Source: Arenicella sp.
GTDB lineage: Bacteria; Pseudomonadota; Gammaproteobacteria; Arenicellales; Arenicellaceae
Reading direction: 5' to 3'
Assembly (NCBI GenBank): GCA_023301745.1
Contig: JALZVW010000013.1
Location: 1 to 62,885, forward strand
Length of the DNA stretch: 62,885 nucleotides
Position 1 is the first letter of the stretch, and each line of letters opens with the position of its first letter. Position numbers and translations under genes: made by a program. The notes below the pieces were generated by a model. That model searched no databases, was not told where the DNA came from, and was given only the letters and a program-made list of their open reading frames with translations. Below are positions 26,088 through 33,711 of the stretch, piece by piece.

Positions 26088-27779
26088 ATGGCACTTACAG
26101 AACTTACAATTCGCAACTTTGCGATCATCAAACAACTCGAAATTGAAGTCGATGATGGTCTAACGGTGGTCACTGGCGAAACCGGTGCAGGCAAGTCGAT
26201 CGTACTTGATGCCCTGAACTTAATTCTTGGCTCTCGCGCTGAAGCCGAAATGATTCGCCATGGCGAAGACCAATGTGAAATCACAGCACTCTTTTCCATT
26301 GACGGCCTGAGAAACGTAAAATCATGGCTAGAACAGCGAGACTTGAATGAAGCCGCTGATGATCAGAACTATTGTCTAGTTCGCCGCGTGGTGAGGATTA
26401 ACAAGCCGACTAAATGTTATATTAACGACCAGCCAAGTACCTTAACGAGCTTAAGGGAGCTTGGTTACATGTTGGTAGATTTACATGGCCAGCATGAGCA
26501 TCAATCGCTAATGCGTCTGCCTGAACAACGTCGAATCATTGACCAATTTGCAGACCACAGTGACGCGCTCAAGGTCATGGCTAAGTTGGCATCGAAAATT
26601 CACCGAATCGAACGTGAACTCGGGACACTATCACAGAGCCAAACTGATAATGCTGACCGAATGGAACTACTGTCTTTTCAATTAAACGAATTAGACGAAG
26701 CGAGTATTTTGGATGGCGAATTCGAAGAACTGGAACAAGAGCATGGGCGCCTAAGCAATTCTCAAGAGTTAATAGACGGTATTGAAGCCGCCATTGACTC
26801 ATTATTTCACAATGAAGCGAGCAACGTTACCGCAGAGCTAGGCCGTAGCGTTAACCAACTGAGAACATTGGTGGAGTTTGATTCAAATCTACAAAGTGCA
26901 AACGATTTACTCAATTCCGCACTGGCCCAGGTTGAAGAAGCGCAAAGCGCGCTCGAGTCGGCCCGCGCTAAAATAGATCAAGACCCAGAGCGGTTAAAAG
27001 AAGTAGAACATCGCCGCGATACCTTAATTAATCTTGCGCGCAAACATCGTTGCGCAGAGAACGCCCTGCCTGAGCGCCATCAAGCGCTTCAAGCCGAGTA
27101 TGAACGCATCGAATCTGCGCATACTCAACCCGAAAAATTACAAAAAGAGCTGGTTGACTTAAAAGATCAATACATAAAAATTGCGAATGCTATCTCATTG
27201 AAACGTCAGGCGGTGGCAGAACAGCTGTCTAAATCCATCAGTGAGCAAATGCAAGATTTAGGGATGAGTGGTGGCGCATTATCGATCCAGGTTGAGCCAA
27301 GTATTAGCGATGAGGTGGTAATCTCAGAACATGGGTTAGACCATATTGAATTCTTAGTCAGCACTAACCACGGAATGCCGCTGAAATCGTTGAATAAAAC
27401 CGCGTCGGGCGGTGAAATGTCGCGTATCAGCCTAGCGATTCAAGTAATCACTAGCGAAAAATCTGACACACCAACACTAGTCTTCGACGAAGTCGATGTG
27501 GGTGTCGGTGGAAAAGTTGCACAAATTGTCGGTACACGCTTACGAAAACTAGGCTCAAGTGCACAAGTAATTTGTATAACACACTTGCCTCAAGTCGCCT
27601 CTCAAGGGCAACAACATATCTTTATCGACAAGGTATCGACAGATACTGAGACGTATTCAACGCTGATTAAACTTGATGATGAAATGCGTACGACAGAAAT
27701 TGCTCGTATGCTCGGCGGCGAAGTCATTACTGACCGCACTCGAGCTCATGCTCAAGAAATGCTGGCGGCGAGTTCTTAA
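26088..27779 (+). CDS. recN: DNA repair protein RecN
   Basis: SMC-like ATPase acting in double-strand break repair. The 563-aa protein has Walker A GETGAGKS (30-37), a long coiled-coil middle with helical turns around 160-370, the signature TASGGEMSRISLAIQV and Walker B TLVFDEVDVGVGG. It is 17 bp downstream of nadK. No LexA-type CTGT-N8-ACAG box was seen before recN or before nadK, so SOS control is not evident from this sequence. Confidence 0.96.
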   Translation: MALTELTIRNFAIIKQLEIEVDDGLTVVTGETGAGKSIVLDALNLILGSRAEAEMIRHGEDQCEITALFSIDGLRNVKSWLEQRDLNEAADDQNYCLVRRVVRINKPTKCYINDQPSTLTSLRELGYMLVDLHGQHEHQSLMRLPEQRRIIDQFADHSDALKVMAKLASKIHRIERELGTLSQSQTDNADRMELLSFQLNELDEASILDGEFEELEQEHGRLSNSQELIDGIEAAIDSLFHNEASNVTAELGRSVNQLRTLVEFDSNLQSANDLLNSALAQVEEAQSALESARAKIDQDPERLKEVEHRRDTLINLARKHRCAENALPERHQALQAEYERIESAHTQPEKLQKELVDLKDQYIKIANAISLKRQAVAEQLSKSISEQMQDLGMSGGALSIQVEPSISDEVVISEHGLDHIEFLVSTNHGMPLKSLNKTASGGEMSRISLAIQVITSEKSDTPTLVFDEVDVGVGGKVAQIVGTRLRKLGSSAQVICITHLPQVASQGQQHIFIDKVSTDTETYSTLIKLDDEMRTTEIARMLGGEVITDRTRAHAQEMLAASS

Positions 27780-27782
27780 ATT

Positions 27783-28274
27783 ATGACATTGTCCTTAGCA
27801 AGTGGTGTGGATTCTCAATATGTTGTTCAAGCAGCGACTAAAGATGATGTGTTAAACATTCAAAAACTATTGAATCACTACGCCTCGATGGGCGACTTGC
27901 TGCCACGAACTAAGTCAGACATTATCAATAACCTAGCGCACTTTCGGGTAATAAAACAAGGCGATGACATTATTGCCTGTGGCTCGCTAGAACACTTCAC
28001 TGAAGAGCTTGCCGAAGTTCGCAGCTTAATGGTCGCCTCTAACATTAAACGTGGCGGGCTGGGGCGAATGATTGTTGAAGACTTGATCAGAATAGCGAAA
28101 GCGCGAAAGGTTGGCCGAATTATGGCGCTGACCTATGTGCCAGATTTTTTTCATAAGCTAAACTTCATTACCGTTAACAAAGATATATTTCCCGAGAAAA
28201 TTTGGGGAATTTGTGTAAACTGCTACAAGTTTAATAACTGCGATGAAATTGCGGTACTTTTAAAACTAAAATAG
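27783..28274 (+). CDS. GNAT N-acetyltransferase, N-acetylglutamate-synthase-like
   Basis: 163-aa stand-alone acetyltransferase with the acetyl-CoA motif IKRGGLGRMIVEDL (about 89-102) and the C-terminal block FPEKIWGICVNCYKFNNCDEIAV. That Trp-Gly, Cys-rich ending resembles the acetyltransferase domain of short ArgA enzymes and of ArgH-A fusions, which make N-acetylglutamate for arginine synthesis. The ATG is three bases after the recN stop, so it is translated with recN. Other GNAT substrates cannot be excluded. Confidence 0.78.
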   Translation: MTLSLASGVDSQYVVQAATKDDVLNIQKLLNHYASMGDLLPRTKSDIINNLAHFRVIKQGDDIIACGSLEHFTEELAEVRSLMVASNIKRGGLGRMIVEDLIRIAKARKVGRIMALTYVPDFFHKLNFITVNKDIFPEKIWGICVNCYKFNNCDEIAVLLKLK

Positions 28275-28359
28275 AGACGAATAAAACTAAGGTCGACATT
28301 ATGAATGTCGACTCTTTGACAAAGCCTCACTATTACTCTGAACCAAATAATAAATACGT

Positions 28360-28893
28360 ATGAATAAGAAAGCGTCAATCATTCTAATCGCCTGTTCACT
28401 TGCATTAAGTGCGTGCATTAAGCCTTACCAGCCCAATGTTCAGCAAGGTAACATCATCAATAACAGCGATTTACGCGAAATTCGCTATGGCATGACTAAG
28501 CAAGAAATTCTTTTCATTCTAGGCACACCGATGGTGATTGACCCGTTTAACGAGCAACGCTGGGACTATTTTTATTCGAATAGAAATCCACGTAAAAGGC
28601 AAACTGATCAGCGCTTAATTACCGCAATTTTCGACGGCCAAAAACTGGTTCAGTTAGCGGGCGACATAGACCTAGCTAATGTTCAAGCGCTCGAGCCAAG
28701 CACCGAAGACAGACAACATGGTGGTACCGTTATCACAGAACCGACTCAAAAAGTTAAAGGTTTATTTAATCGGTTGGGCATATTCAAGAAAAAAGACAAA
28801 CACGCAATAAGAAAGGCAAAAGAAGCTAAGAAAAAAGCTAAAAAAGAGGCCAAGGAAGAAGCTAAAAGAAAGAAGGAAGAAGAATCTACTTAG
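28360..28893 (+). CDS. bamE: Outer membrane protein assembly factor BamE (SmpA/OmlA)
   Basis: Outer-membrane lipoprotein of the BAM complex that inserts beta-barrel proteins. The signal peptide ends in the lipobox LSAC with lipidated Cys19. The SmpA/OmlA core is clear: IRYGMTKQEILFILGTPMVIDPF and RWDYFYS. At 177 aa it is about 60 residues longer than E. coli BamE; the extra part is a C-terminal tail (from about residue 142) almost entirely Lys, Glu, Ala and Arg. It is the last gene of the nadK-recN-GNAT run. Confidence 0.93.
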   Translation: MNKKASIILIACSLALSACIKPYQPNVQQGNIINNSDLREIRYGMTKQEILFILGTPMVIDPFNEQRWDYFYSNRNPRKRQTDQRLITAIFDGQKLVQLAGDIDLANVQALEPSTEDRQHGGTVITEPTQKVKGLFNRLGIFKKKDKHAIRKAKEAKKKAKKEAKEEAKRKKEEEST

Positions 28894-28978
28894 CCACTAA
28901 ATCGACGCTGTCGATGAGACGATGCTAGCAACAACATCTATCGCTGAAACAAAAAATCTGAACGTCAGCTAACTATTA

Positions 28979-29002
28979 GGCCGAATACGAGGCCTAATAC
29001 GG
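28979..29002. repeat. 12-bp tandem duplication
   Basis: AGGCCGAATACG (28979-28990) and AGGCCTAATACG (28991-29002) differ at one base. They lie between the convergent bamE and DUF1499 genes, and a GGCCTC follows to give a local inverted pair with GAGGCC. Confidence 0.75.
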
Positions 29003-29038
29003 GCCTCATAAACATTCAGGCAATGAAAACTGCTGCCG

Positions 29039-29737
29039 TTAAAATTTAGCTAAGAATTTTTCGATACGTTTGGCGTTGGCACCAAGGTCGCTTGTACCAA
29101 TGCGTGACACTGACCGTAAATCGATGGCTGTTTTACCATTTTTCTCAGTAATTCTAACAACAATATCATCTTTAAAACCCCATATCGCTGTTGTCTCGGT
29201 TGCCTCAATAATCCCATTGGCGGCGTCAGAGTTAACCAGCTCTAAGCCCATTGACTCAATCACCGCCTTTGCGTTGGCATGCGCCTCGTTAAGCGATGAA
29301 TCGCTTATCAATGTTTTTACATTTGGGTAGGCTTTAGCTTGAATGCTCGCGAGTTCAGCAATATTGTAGGCCAATGGGTTATTCGCCTCACTACGCAGCG
29401 CAACAACCTTATCGAACGCCGGCGGGTTAACAAGGTCTGTTGAGATATTATGAATTGCAGGAACCGACTTAGCCGTAAACATCTGAGACCCTAAGCCAAT
29501 CAATGGCAGTAGCGCTATCATTGCCGCGGTTCTTGCCGATTTGGCTAAATCGACATTTTTTCTCATAATAAAAGCAGTCAACATACCGAGAAAAAAGACC
29601 ACCGCCGCCAACACGACGGTAGCGCCAAGTATTTTAAAGCTGCTGGTAAACGGGAATAAGTCTAAGCGAAAACCGACTACCGCAATTGGAAAGCCCAAAA
29701 CGGCCAAAATAGCCAGTAGTTTAAGTAATTTAATCAT
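29039..29737 (-). CDS. DUF1499 family membrane protein
   Basis: 232-aa protein with about three hydrophobic segments in the first 90 residues, then a soluble DUF1499 domain (TDLVNPPAFDKV, AIWGFKDDIVVRI, DLRSVSRIGTSDLGANA). The arginine/serine ending is the most conserved part of this family, whose function is unknown. The start has GAGAG upstream. It follows nagZ on the same strand with an 85-bp gap and may be the last gene of the long envelope operon. Confidence 0.85.
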   Translation of the reverse strand: MIKLLKLLAILAVLGFPIAVVGFRLDLFPFTSSFKILGATVVLAAVVFFLGMLTAFIMRKNVDLAKSARTAAMIALLPLIGLGSQMFTAKSVPAIHNISTDLVNPPAFDKVVALRSEANNPLAYNIAELASIQAKAYPNVKTLISDSSLNEAHANAKAVIESMGLELVNSDAANGIIEATETTAIWGFKDDIVVRITEKNGKTAIDLRSVSRIGTSDLGANAKRIEKFLAKF

Positions 29738-29822
29738 TATTTCTCTCTCTTATGGTTTTCATTATTTCTTTTAAATTCAATATCTTAGATAGTTGATCTT
29801 GATGTATTTCATCAAATGTAAT

Positions 29823-30815
29823 CTACGGTGACGCGACAAGCCTCGACAGTTTAGCCGATAAGACTTCGTTAGGTTCAAATACCAAACCTTCAAGTAATTC
29901 ATCAGCCAGTTCAGGTTTATTACACACCAACACCATATCGCAGCCGGCGTAGATTGCACGTTGGGCACTTTCAACAATCGAACCTGGCCCTTCACTAGCG
30001 TCAATTGCGCCTTGCATGGTTAAATCATCACTGAATACAACGCCTTCAAAACCGACCTCTTCACGCAGTACGCCTTGCAACCAATAACTAGAATAGGTGG
30101 GAATATCGACATCGCATTGATCAAACAAAACATGAGCGGTCATGACGCCCTGTATTTCATCAACAAGTTCTCGATATGGTATCAAATCATGCGAGCGAAT
30201 ATCATCTAAGCAGCGGTTGTCTTTTGGTAAACAATGGTGTGAATCACCGCTGACGCCACCATGGCCAGGAAAGTGCTTGGCGATTGCGACCATTCCAGCC
30301 GCATGCATACCGTCGATGTAGGCGCCTAATAACTCAGTGGCGGCATTTGGATTCGAATGAAAACATCTATCACCAATGACCTCACTACCTTTCGAGGTAA
30401 CGTCAAACACCGGTGCAAAGCTAAAATCAACCCCAACCGCAAGCAACTCAGATGCCATCGTCAAAGCCGATTGATACGCCAGCACCGGAGCGGCTTGTCG
30501 ATCAGCATTCCAATGATCGCCAAAGCTTTGAGCGGCGGGCAAGCGCGTAAACTCATCTTGGAAACGCTGAACTCGGCCACCTTCTTGATCAACAGCAATT
30601 AACAATGCAGGGGTTCTCAAAGCCTTGATATCGGCAATAAGCGAGCTCACTTGGGCCCTACTCTGATAATTTCTAGCAAACAGTATCACGGCGCCTACGC
30701 TCGGGTGCATCAGCCTCTGGCGTTCGTGGGCCGTCAACTCAAGGCCGTGTACATCTACCATTACCGGGCCGAGCGCTAAGAGTGCGCCGCTGTTTTCTTG
30801 TTTTTGTATTGTCAT
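29823..30815 (-). CDS. nagZ: Beta-N-acetylhexosaminidase NagZ
   Basis: Cytoplasmic glycoside hydrolase family 3 enzyme that removes GlcNAc from anhydro-muropeptides during peptidoglycan recycling. The 330-aa single-domain form lacks a signal peptide. The family stretch KHFPGHGGVSGDSHH holds the catalytic histidine and loop aspartate, and the nucleophile aspartate lies in VVFSDDLTM. Its ATG overlaps the stop of the YkuD gene (ATGA), so the two are translationally coupled. Confidence 0.95.
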   Translation of the reverse strand: MTIQKQENSGALLALGPVMVDVHGLELTAHERQRLMHPSVGAVILFARNYQSRAQVSSLIADIKALRTPALLIAVDQEGGRVQRFQDEFTRLPAAQSFGDHWNADRQAAPVLAYQSALTMASELLAVGVDFSFAPVFDVTSKGSEVIGDRCFHSNPNAATELLGAYIDGMHAAGMVAIAKHFPGHGGVSGDSHHCLPKDNRCLDDIRSHDLIPYRELVDEIQGVMTAHVLFDQCDVDIPTYSSYWLQGVLREEVGFEGVVFSDDLTMQGAIDASEGPGSIVESAQRAIYAGCDMVLVCNKPELADELLEGLVFEPNEVLSAKLSRLVASP

Positions 30816-31303
30816 AGTGATTCTAGAATATTGACGCTGGTACCAATCGTCACTTGCTCAAAGAGTTGGATAATATCGCTGTTTCGCATTTTGATGCACC
30901 CATGGGAACTTGGAACCCCCATAGGGTGAGAATCGGGTGCGCCATGAATATAGACATAACGACGCTGGGTATCAACGCCCCCTCCTCGATTAAAGCCTAC
31001 CTGATTACCACATAACCAAAGAATCCGGCTAAGAATCCAATCGCGATTTGGGTAAGCCGCCGCTAATGCTTCACTATAGGTTTCGCCACTCGGTCGGCGC
31101 CCTATAAACACGGTGTTAGCGATTTGGTCGGCACCAATTTTAGCTCGAATGCGATGCTTACCCAGTGGGGTACATTCGCTTCCATTAAGTTGCCCAACAC
31201 CGTTTTTGGCGGTCGAAATTCGAGCTTCAAATACTTGCTTTTTATCGCGATCAAAACCCAGCATGGCCTGATCGCTCACGCCTACTTCTAATAATTCAAT
31301 CAT
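30812..31303 (-). CDS. YkuD-domain protein without signal peptide, probable cytoplasmic L,D-carboxypeptidase
   Basis: 163-aa protein consisting almost only of a YkuD (L,D-transpeptidase) catalytic domain; the active-site motif is HPMGVPSSHGCIKMRNSD with nucleophile Cys in SHGC. There is no signal peptide or membrane segment, unlike periplasmic L,D-transpeptidases. Signal-less YkuD enzymes of the Acinetobacter ElsL type remove the terminal D-Ala of recycled tetrapeptides in the cytoplasm. The 4-bp overlap with nagZ and the presence of mpl in the same window fit that role. Substrate and direction are inferred. Confidence 0.8.
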   Translation of the reverse strand: MIELLEVGVSDQAMLGFDRDKKQVFEARISTAKNGVGQLNGSECTPLGKHRIRAKIGADQIANTVFIGRRPSGETYSEALAAAYPNRDWILSRILWLCGNQVGFNRGGGVDTQRRYVYIHGAPDSHPMGVPSSHGCIKMRNSDIIQLFEQVTIGTSVNILESL

Positions 31304-31787
31304 TGATCGGATGCTGATCTAAAATGTGATCGATCAAGGCATCACAGCCTAAGTCGACCAAATCAAAAACATGCTCAAAACCAGTGTCACCACCATAATA
31401 TGGGTCAGGCACCACGATCTCGAGCTTAGGCTGTGTTCGGGCCGCAAAATCTAAGAATAAGCGAACATCAGCGCTTGCTGATTGAGGAGCGTAATAGTGT
31501 ATCAAGTCTAAATTATCTTGGTCCATCGCCAGTACGTAGTCGAACTCGTCATGATCATGCACTGAAATTTTGCGCGCACGAATAAACTCCATATCAACGC
31601 CTTTTGACTTTGCCTTAGCACGCGACCTTGCATCGGACTTCTCTCCAACATGGTAAGCATGAGTGCCTGCCGAATCGACACTAATACGCCCATCTAGGCC
31701 TCGCATGGTCAGCTTGTGCTGCATCACGGCATGTGCCGTTGGCGAACGACAAATGTTGCCCATGCAAACAAAAAGAACCTTAATCAC
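31296..31787 (-). CDS. Low-molecular-weight protein-tyrosine phosphatase
   Basis: 163-aa cytoplasmic phosphatase. The catalytic P-loop CMGNICRS starts at Cys8 and obeys C-X5-R-S, and the general-acid aspartate lies in VPDPYYGG. The GTG start shares its last base position with the kdsB stop (TAGTG), and the 3' end overlaps the YkuD gene by 8 bp. This gene follows kdsB in many gammaproteobacteria, but its cellular substrate there is not established. Confidence 0.93.
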   Translation of the reverse strand: MIKVLFVCMGNICRSPTAHAVMQHKLTMRGLDGRISVDSAGTHAYHVGEKSDARSRAKAKSKGVDMEFIRARKISVHDHDEFDYVLAMDQDNLDLIHYYAPQSASADVRLFLDFAARTQPKLEIVVPDPYYGGDTGFEHVFDLVDLGCDALIDHILDQHPIND

Positions 31788-32518
31788 TAACCACTCACTA
31801 TTCTTCTAACGCGCTCTAAATCTTCAGCCGTATCGACACCAACGCCAGTATCATAGTCCACAATTTCCACCATTATCGAATCGCCATTATCCAGAACTCT
31901 AAGCTGTTCTAGACACTCAGTTTGCTCGATCGCACTGCGCACCAATTGATCATAGCGTTTTAAAAACGAAGCACGGTAGGCATAAATACCAATATGATGC
32001 CAGGCATTGGTGTAGCGTTCATCGCGGGCATAAGGAATTGGAGCACGCGAGAAATACAACGCTTTTCCGGCATGGCTAAACACCACCTTCACGACGTTTG
32101 GGTTCTCAATATCGGCTTCATCTTCGATCGCTTTGGCCGCGGTCGACATTACCGAGTCGCCGGCAATATCCAATGCCGCCGCCACTTGGTCTATAAGCGC
32201 CCCCGGAATCAACGGTTCATCACCTTGCACATTGACCACGATGTCATCATCGTCGAAGGCTAGTTTTTCCACCACTTCGACTAAGCGATCACTACCCGAT
32301 TCATGCTCACTGCTGGTCATGCATACTTCACAATTTAGACCGTCTAAGGCATCAGCAATGCGTTGGTCGTCGGTCGCGACGATGACCCTGCTGGCCGACG
32401 ACTCACGCGCACGGTCTACAACGTGGGCGATCATCGGTTTGCCGGCAATATCAGCAAGCACCTTGCCGGGTAAGCGATTAGAATCATAGCGCGCAGGAAT
32501 GACAACGATAAATGGCAT
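31787..32518 (-). CDS. kdsB: 3-deoxy-manno-octulosonate cytidylyltransferase
   Basis: Activates Kdo as CMP-Kdo for lipopolysaccharide inner-core synthesis. The 243-aa protein has family length, with the nucleotide-binding IPARYDSNRLPGKVLADIAG near the N terminus, then VATDD and VNVQGDEPLI. The start ATG overlaps the Trm112-family stop codon (TAATG). It belongs to the msbA-lpxK-trm112-kdsB-ptp run. Confidence 0.96.
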   Translation of the reverse strand: MPFIVVIPARYDSNRLPGKVLADIAGKPMIAHVVDRARESSASRVIVATDDQRIADALDGLNCEVCMTSSEHESGSDRLVEVVEKLAFDDDDIVVNVQGDEPLIPGALIDQVAAALDIAGDSVMSTAAKAIEDEADIENPNVVKVVFSHAGKALYFSRAPIPYARDERYTNAWHHIGIYAYRASFLKRYDQLVRSAIEQTECLEQLRVLDNGDSIMVEIVDYDTGVGVDTAEDLERVRRIVSG

Positions 32519-32688
32519 TAGCTAGCCTCCAATTCACGGGCTTCTTCTTCGAGCAACACCGGAATACCATCTCTGATTGGATAAGCCAATTTAGCCGAAC
32601 TTGATATCAATTCATTAGCATTTTTATCAAACACTAATGAACCTTTGGTCACTGGGCAAACCAACATTTCTAATAATTTATTATCCAT
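32518..32688 (-). CDS. ycaR: Trm112 family protein (YcaR-like)
   Basis: 56-aa protein from the ATG at 32688 to the TAA whose last A is the first base of the kdsB start. It reads [20 protein letters not shown] and later [18 protein letters not shown], matching the conserved Trm112/YcaR sequence. Only one cysteine of the usual zinc motif remains (CPVTKG), as in other gammaproteobacterial members. It lies between lpxK and kdsB in the usual order. The biochemical role in bacteria is unclear. Confidence 0.9.
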   Translation of the reverse strand: MDNKLLEMLVCPVTKGSLVFDKNANELISSSAKLAYPIRDGIPVLLEEEARELEAS

Positions 32689-32702
32689 TTTTCAACATAA
32701 CC

Positions 32703-33686
32703 TCAATTTTCTTTTCTAATTTTATTAGCAACTGCATCAGCAAAACCCTCACCGATGACGGCATCAACCGGTAAATACCAGTGATGGTTAGCCGCAATGT
32801 CATTACATTTTACCGCGTCTTTCTCCGTCATCAAGACAGGTTTACCTGAAAACGATATATCATTTAGGCTGAAATGATGGTGATCGGCGAAACTGTGTGG
32901 CGTTATGCTATAGCCTAATGTTTGACAGGTATCGAAAAATCGTTGCGGATTACCAATGCCCGCCACCGCTTGCAGGTGAGAACCTTCAGGAAACACACTC
33001 TCGTTTTGCGGGTTAACAGCCATTGGCTTATTCGGTTTGAGGTGCATAGAAAACTGGTTTTCAGCATTTCCAACATCACCGCCGTGGCGCACAATAAAGT
33101 CGACACTCATTAAACGCGAAAGCGGTTCTCTGTAAGGCCCTGCGGGGAGCAAGTTATCATTTTGCTGTTCTGACGTATCGTCTATCATACATATTTCAAC
33201 ATCCCGCTCTAACGCTAGATGCTGCAAACCGTCATCACTTATGATTAAGTCGATCTGGTACTCACGCAAAAGCATTTCAATCGACGCTCGTCGGTCTGGC
33301 CCAACCGCCATAGGCACATTCGTTCTGCGAACGATCAAAGCCGGTTCATCACCCGATTCCTCGACAGAGGTATCAGCCTTAACCAACAGCGGGTAGCTCG
33401 GCGAGTCACCACTATAACCACGGCTAATCACACCCGGCGAAAAGCCACGTTCTTTTAGTTGCTCAACTAAATAGACCACTAAGGGTGTCTTACCCGTTCC
33501 GCCAACCGTCAGATTACCCACGATAACAACCGGTACAGGGGCGCGATAACAATCGAACATTCCTCGTTCGAAGGCCGTTTTGCGTAATGCAAACACACCC
33601 CGGTAGACACTCGAAAATGGGCGTAAAATGCCGGTAAGAGCATTCGGCTTAGTCCAACTTTTTAGTAAATATTTTTTGAGACCCAT
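32703..33686 (-). CDS. lpxK: Tetraacyldisaccharide 4'-kinase
   Basis: Phosphorylates the lipid A disaccharide at the 4' position on the inner membrane. The preferred start is the ATG at 33686 (MGLKKYLLKSW), giving 327 aa. The open frame extends to 33782 inside msbA, but that part is not lpxK-like. The Walker A-like motif GNLTVGGTGKTP and SDDGLQHLAL are family-typical. The gene starts 25 bp after msbA and is followed by the Trm112 protein. Confidence 0.94.
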   Translation of the reverse strand: MGLKKYLLKSWTKPNALTGILRPFSSVYRGVFALRKTAFERGMFDCYRAPVPVVIVGNLTVGGTGKTPLVVYLVEQLKERGFSPGVISRGYSGDSPSYPLLVKADTSVEESGDEPALIVRRTNVPMAVGPDRRASIEMLLREYQIDLIISDDGLQHLALERDVEICMIDDTSEQQNDNLLPAGPYREPLSRLMSVDFIVRHGGDVGNAENQFSMHLKPNKPMAVNPQNESVFPEGSHLQAVAGIGNPQRFFDTCQTLGYSITPHSFADHHHFSLNDISFSGKPVLMTEKDAVKCNDIAANHHWYLPVDAVIGEGFADAVANKIRKEN

Positions 33687-33711
33687 AGTGTCAATCGTTG
33701 AAATTAAAGAA

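Noticed and set aside
28292-28312. Perfect hairpin GTCGACATT-ATG-AATGTCGAC between the GNAT gene and bamE as a terminator
   Set aside because: No T-tract follows on either strand and bamE continues 48 bp later, so it is at most a processing or spacer hairpin.
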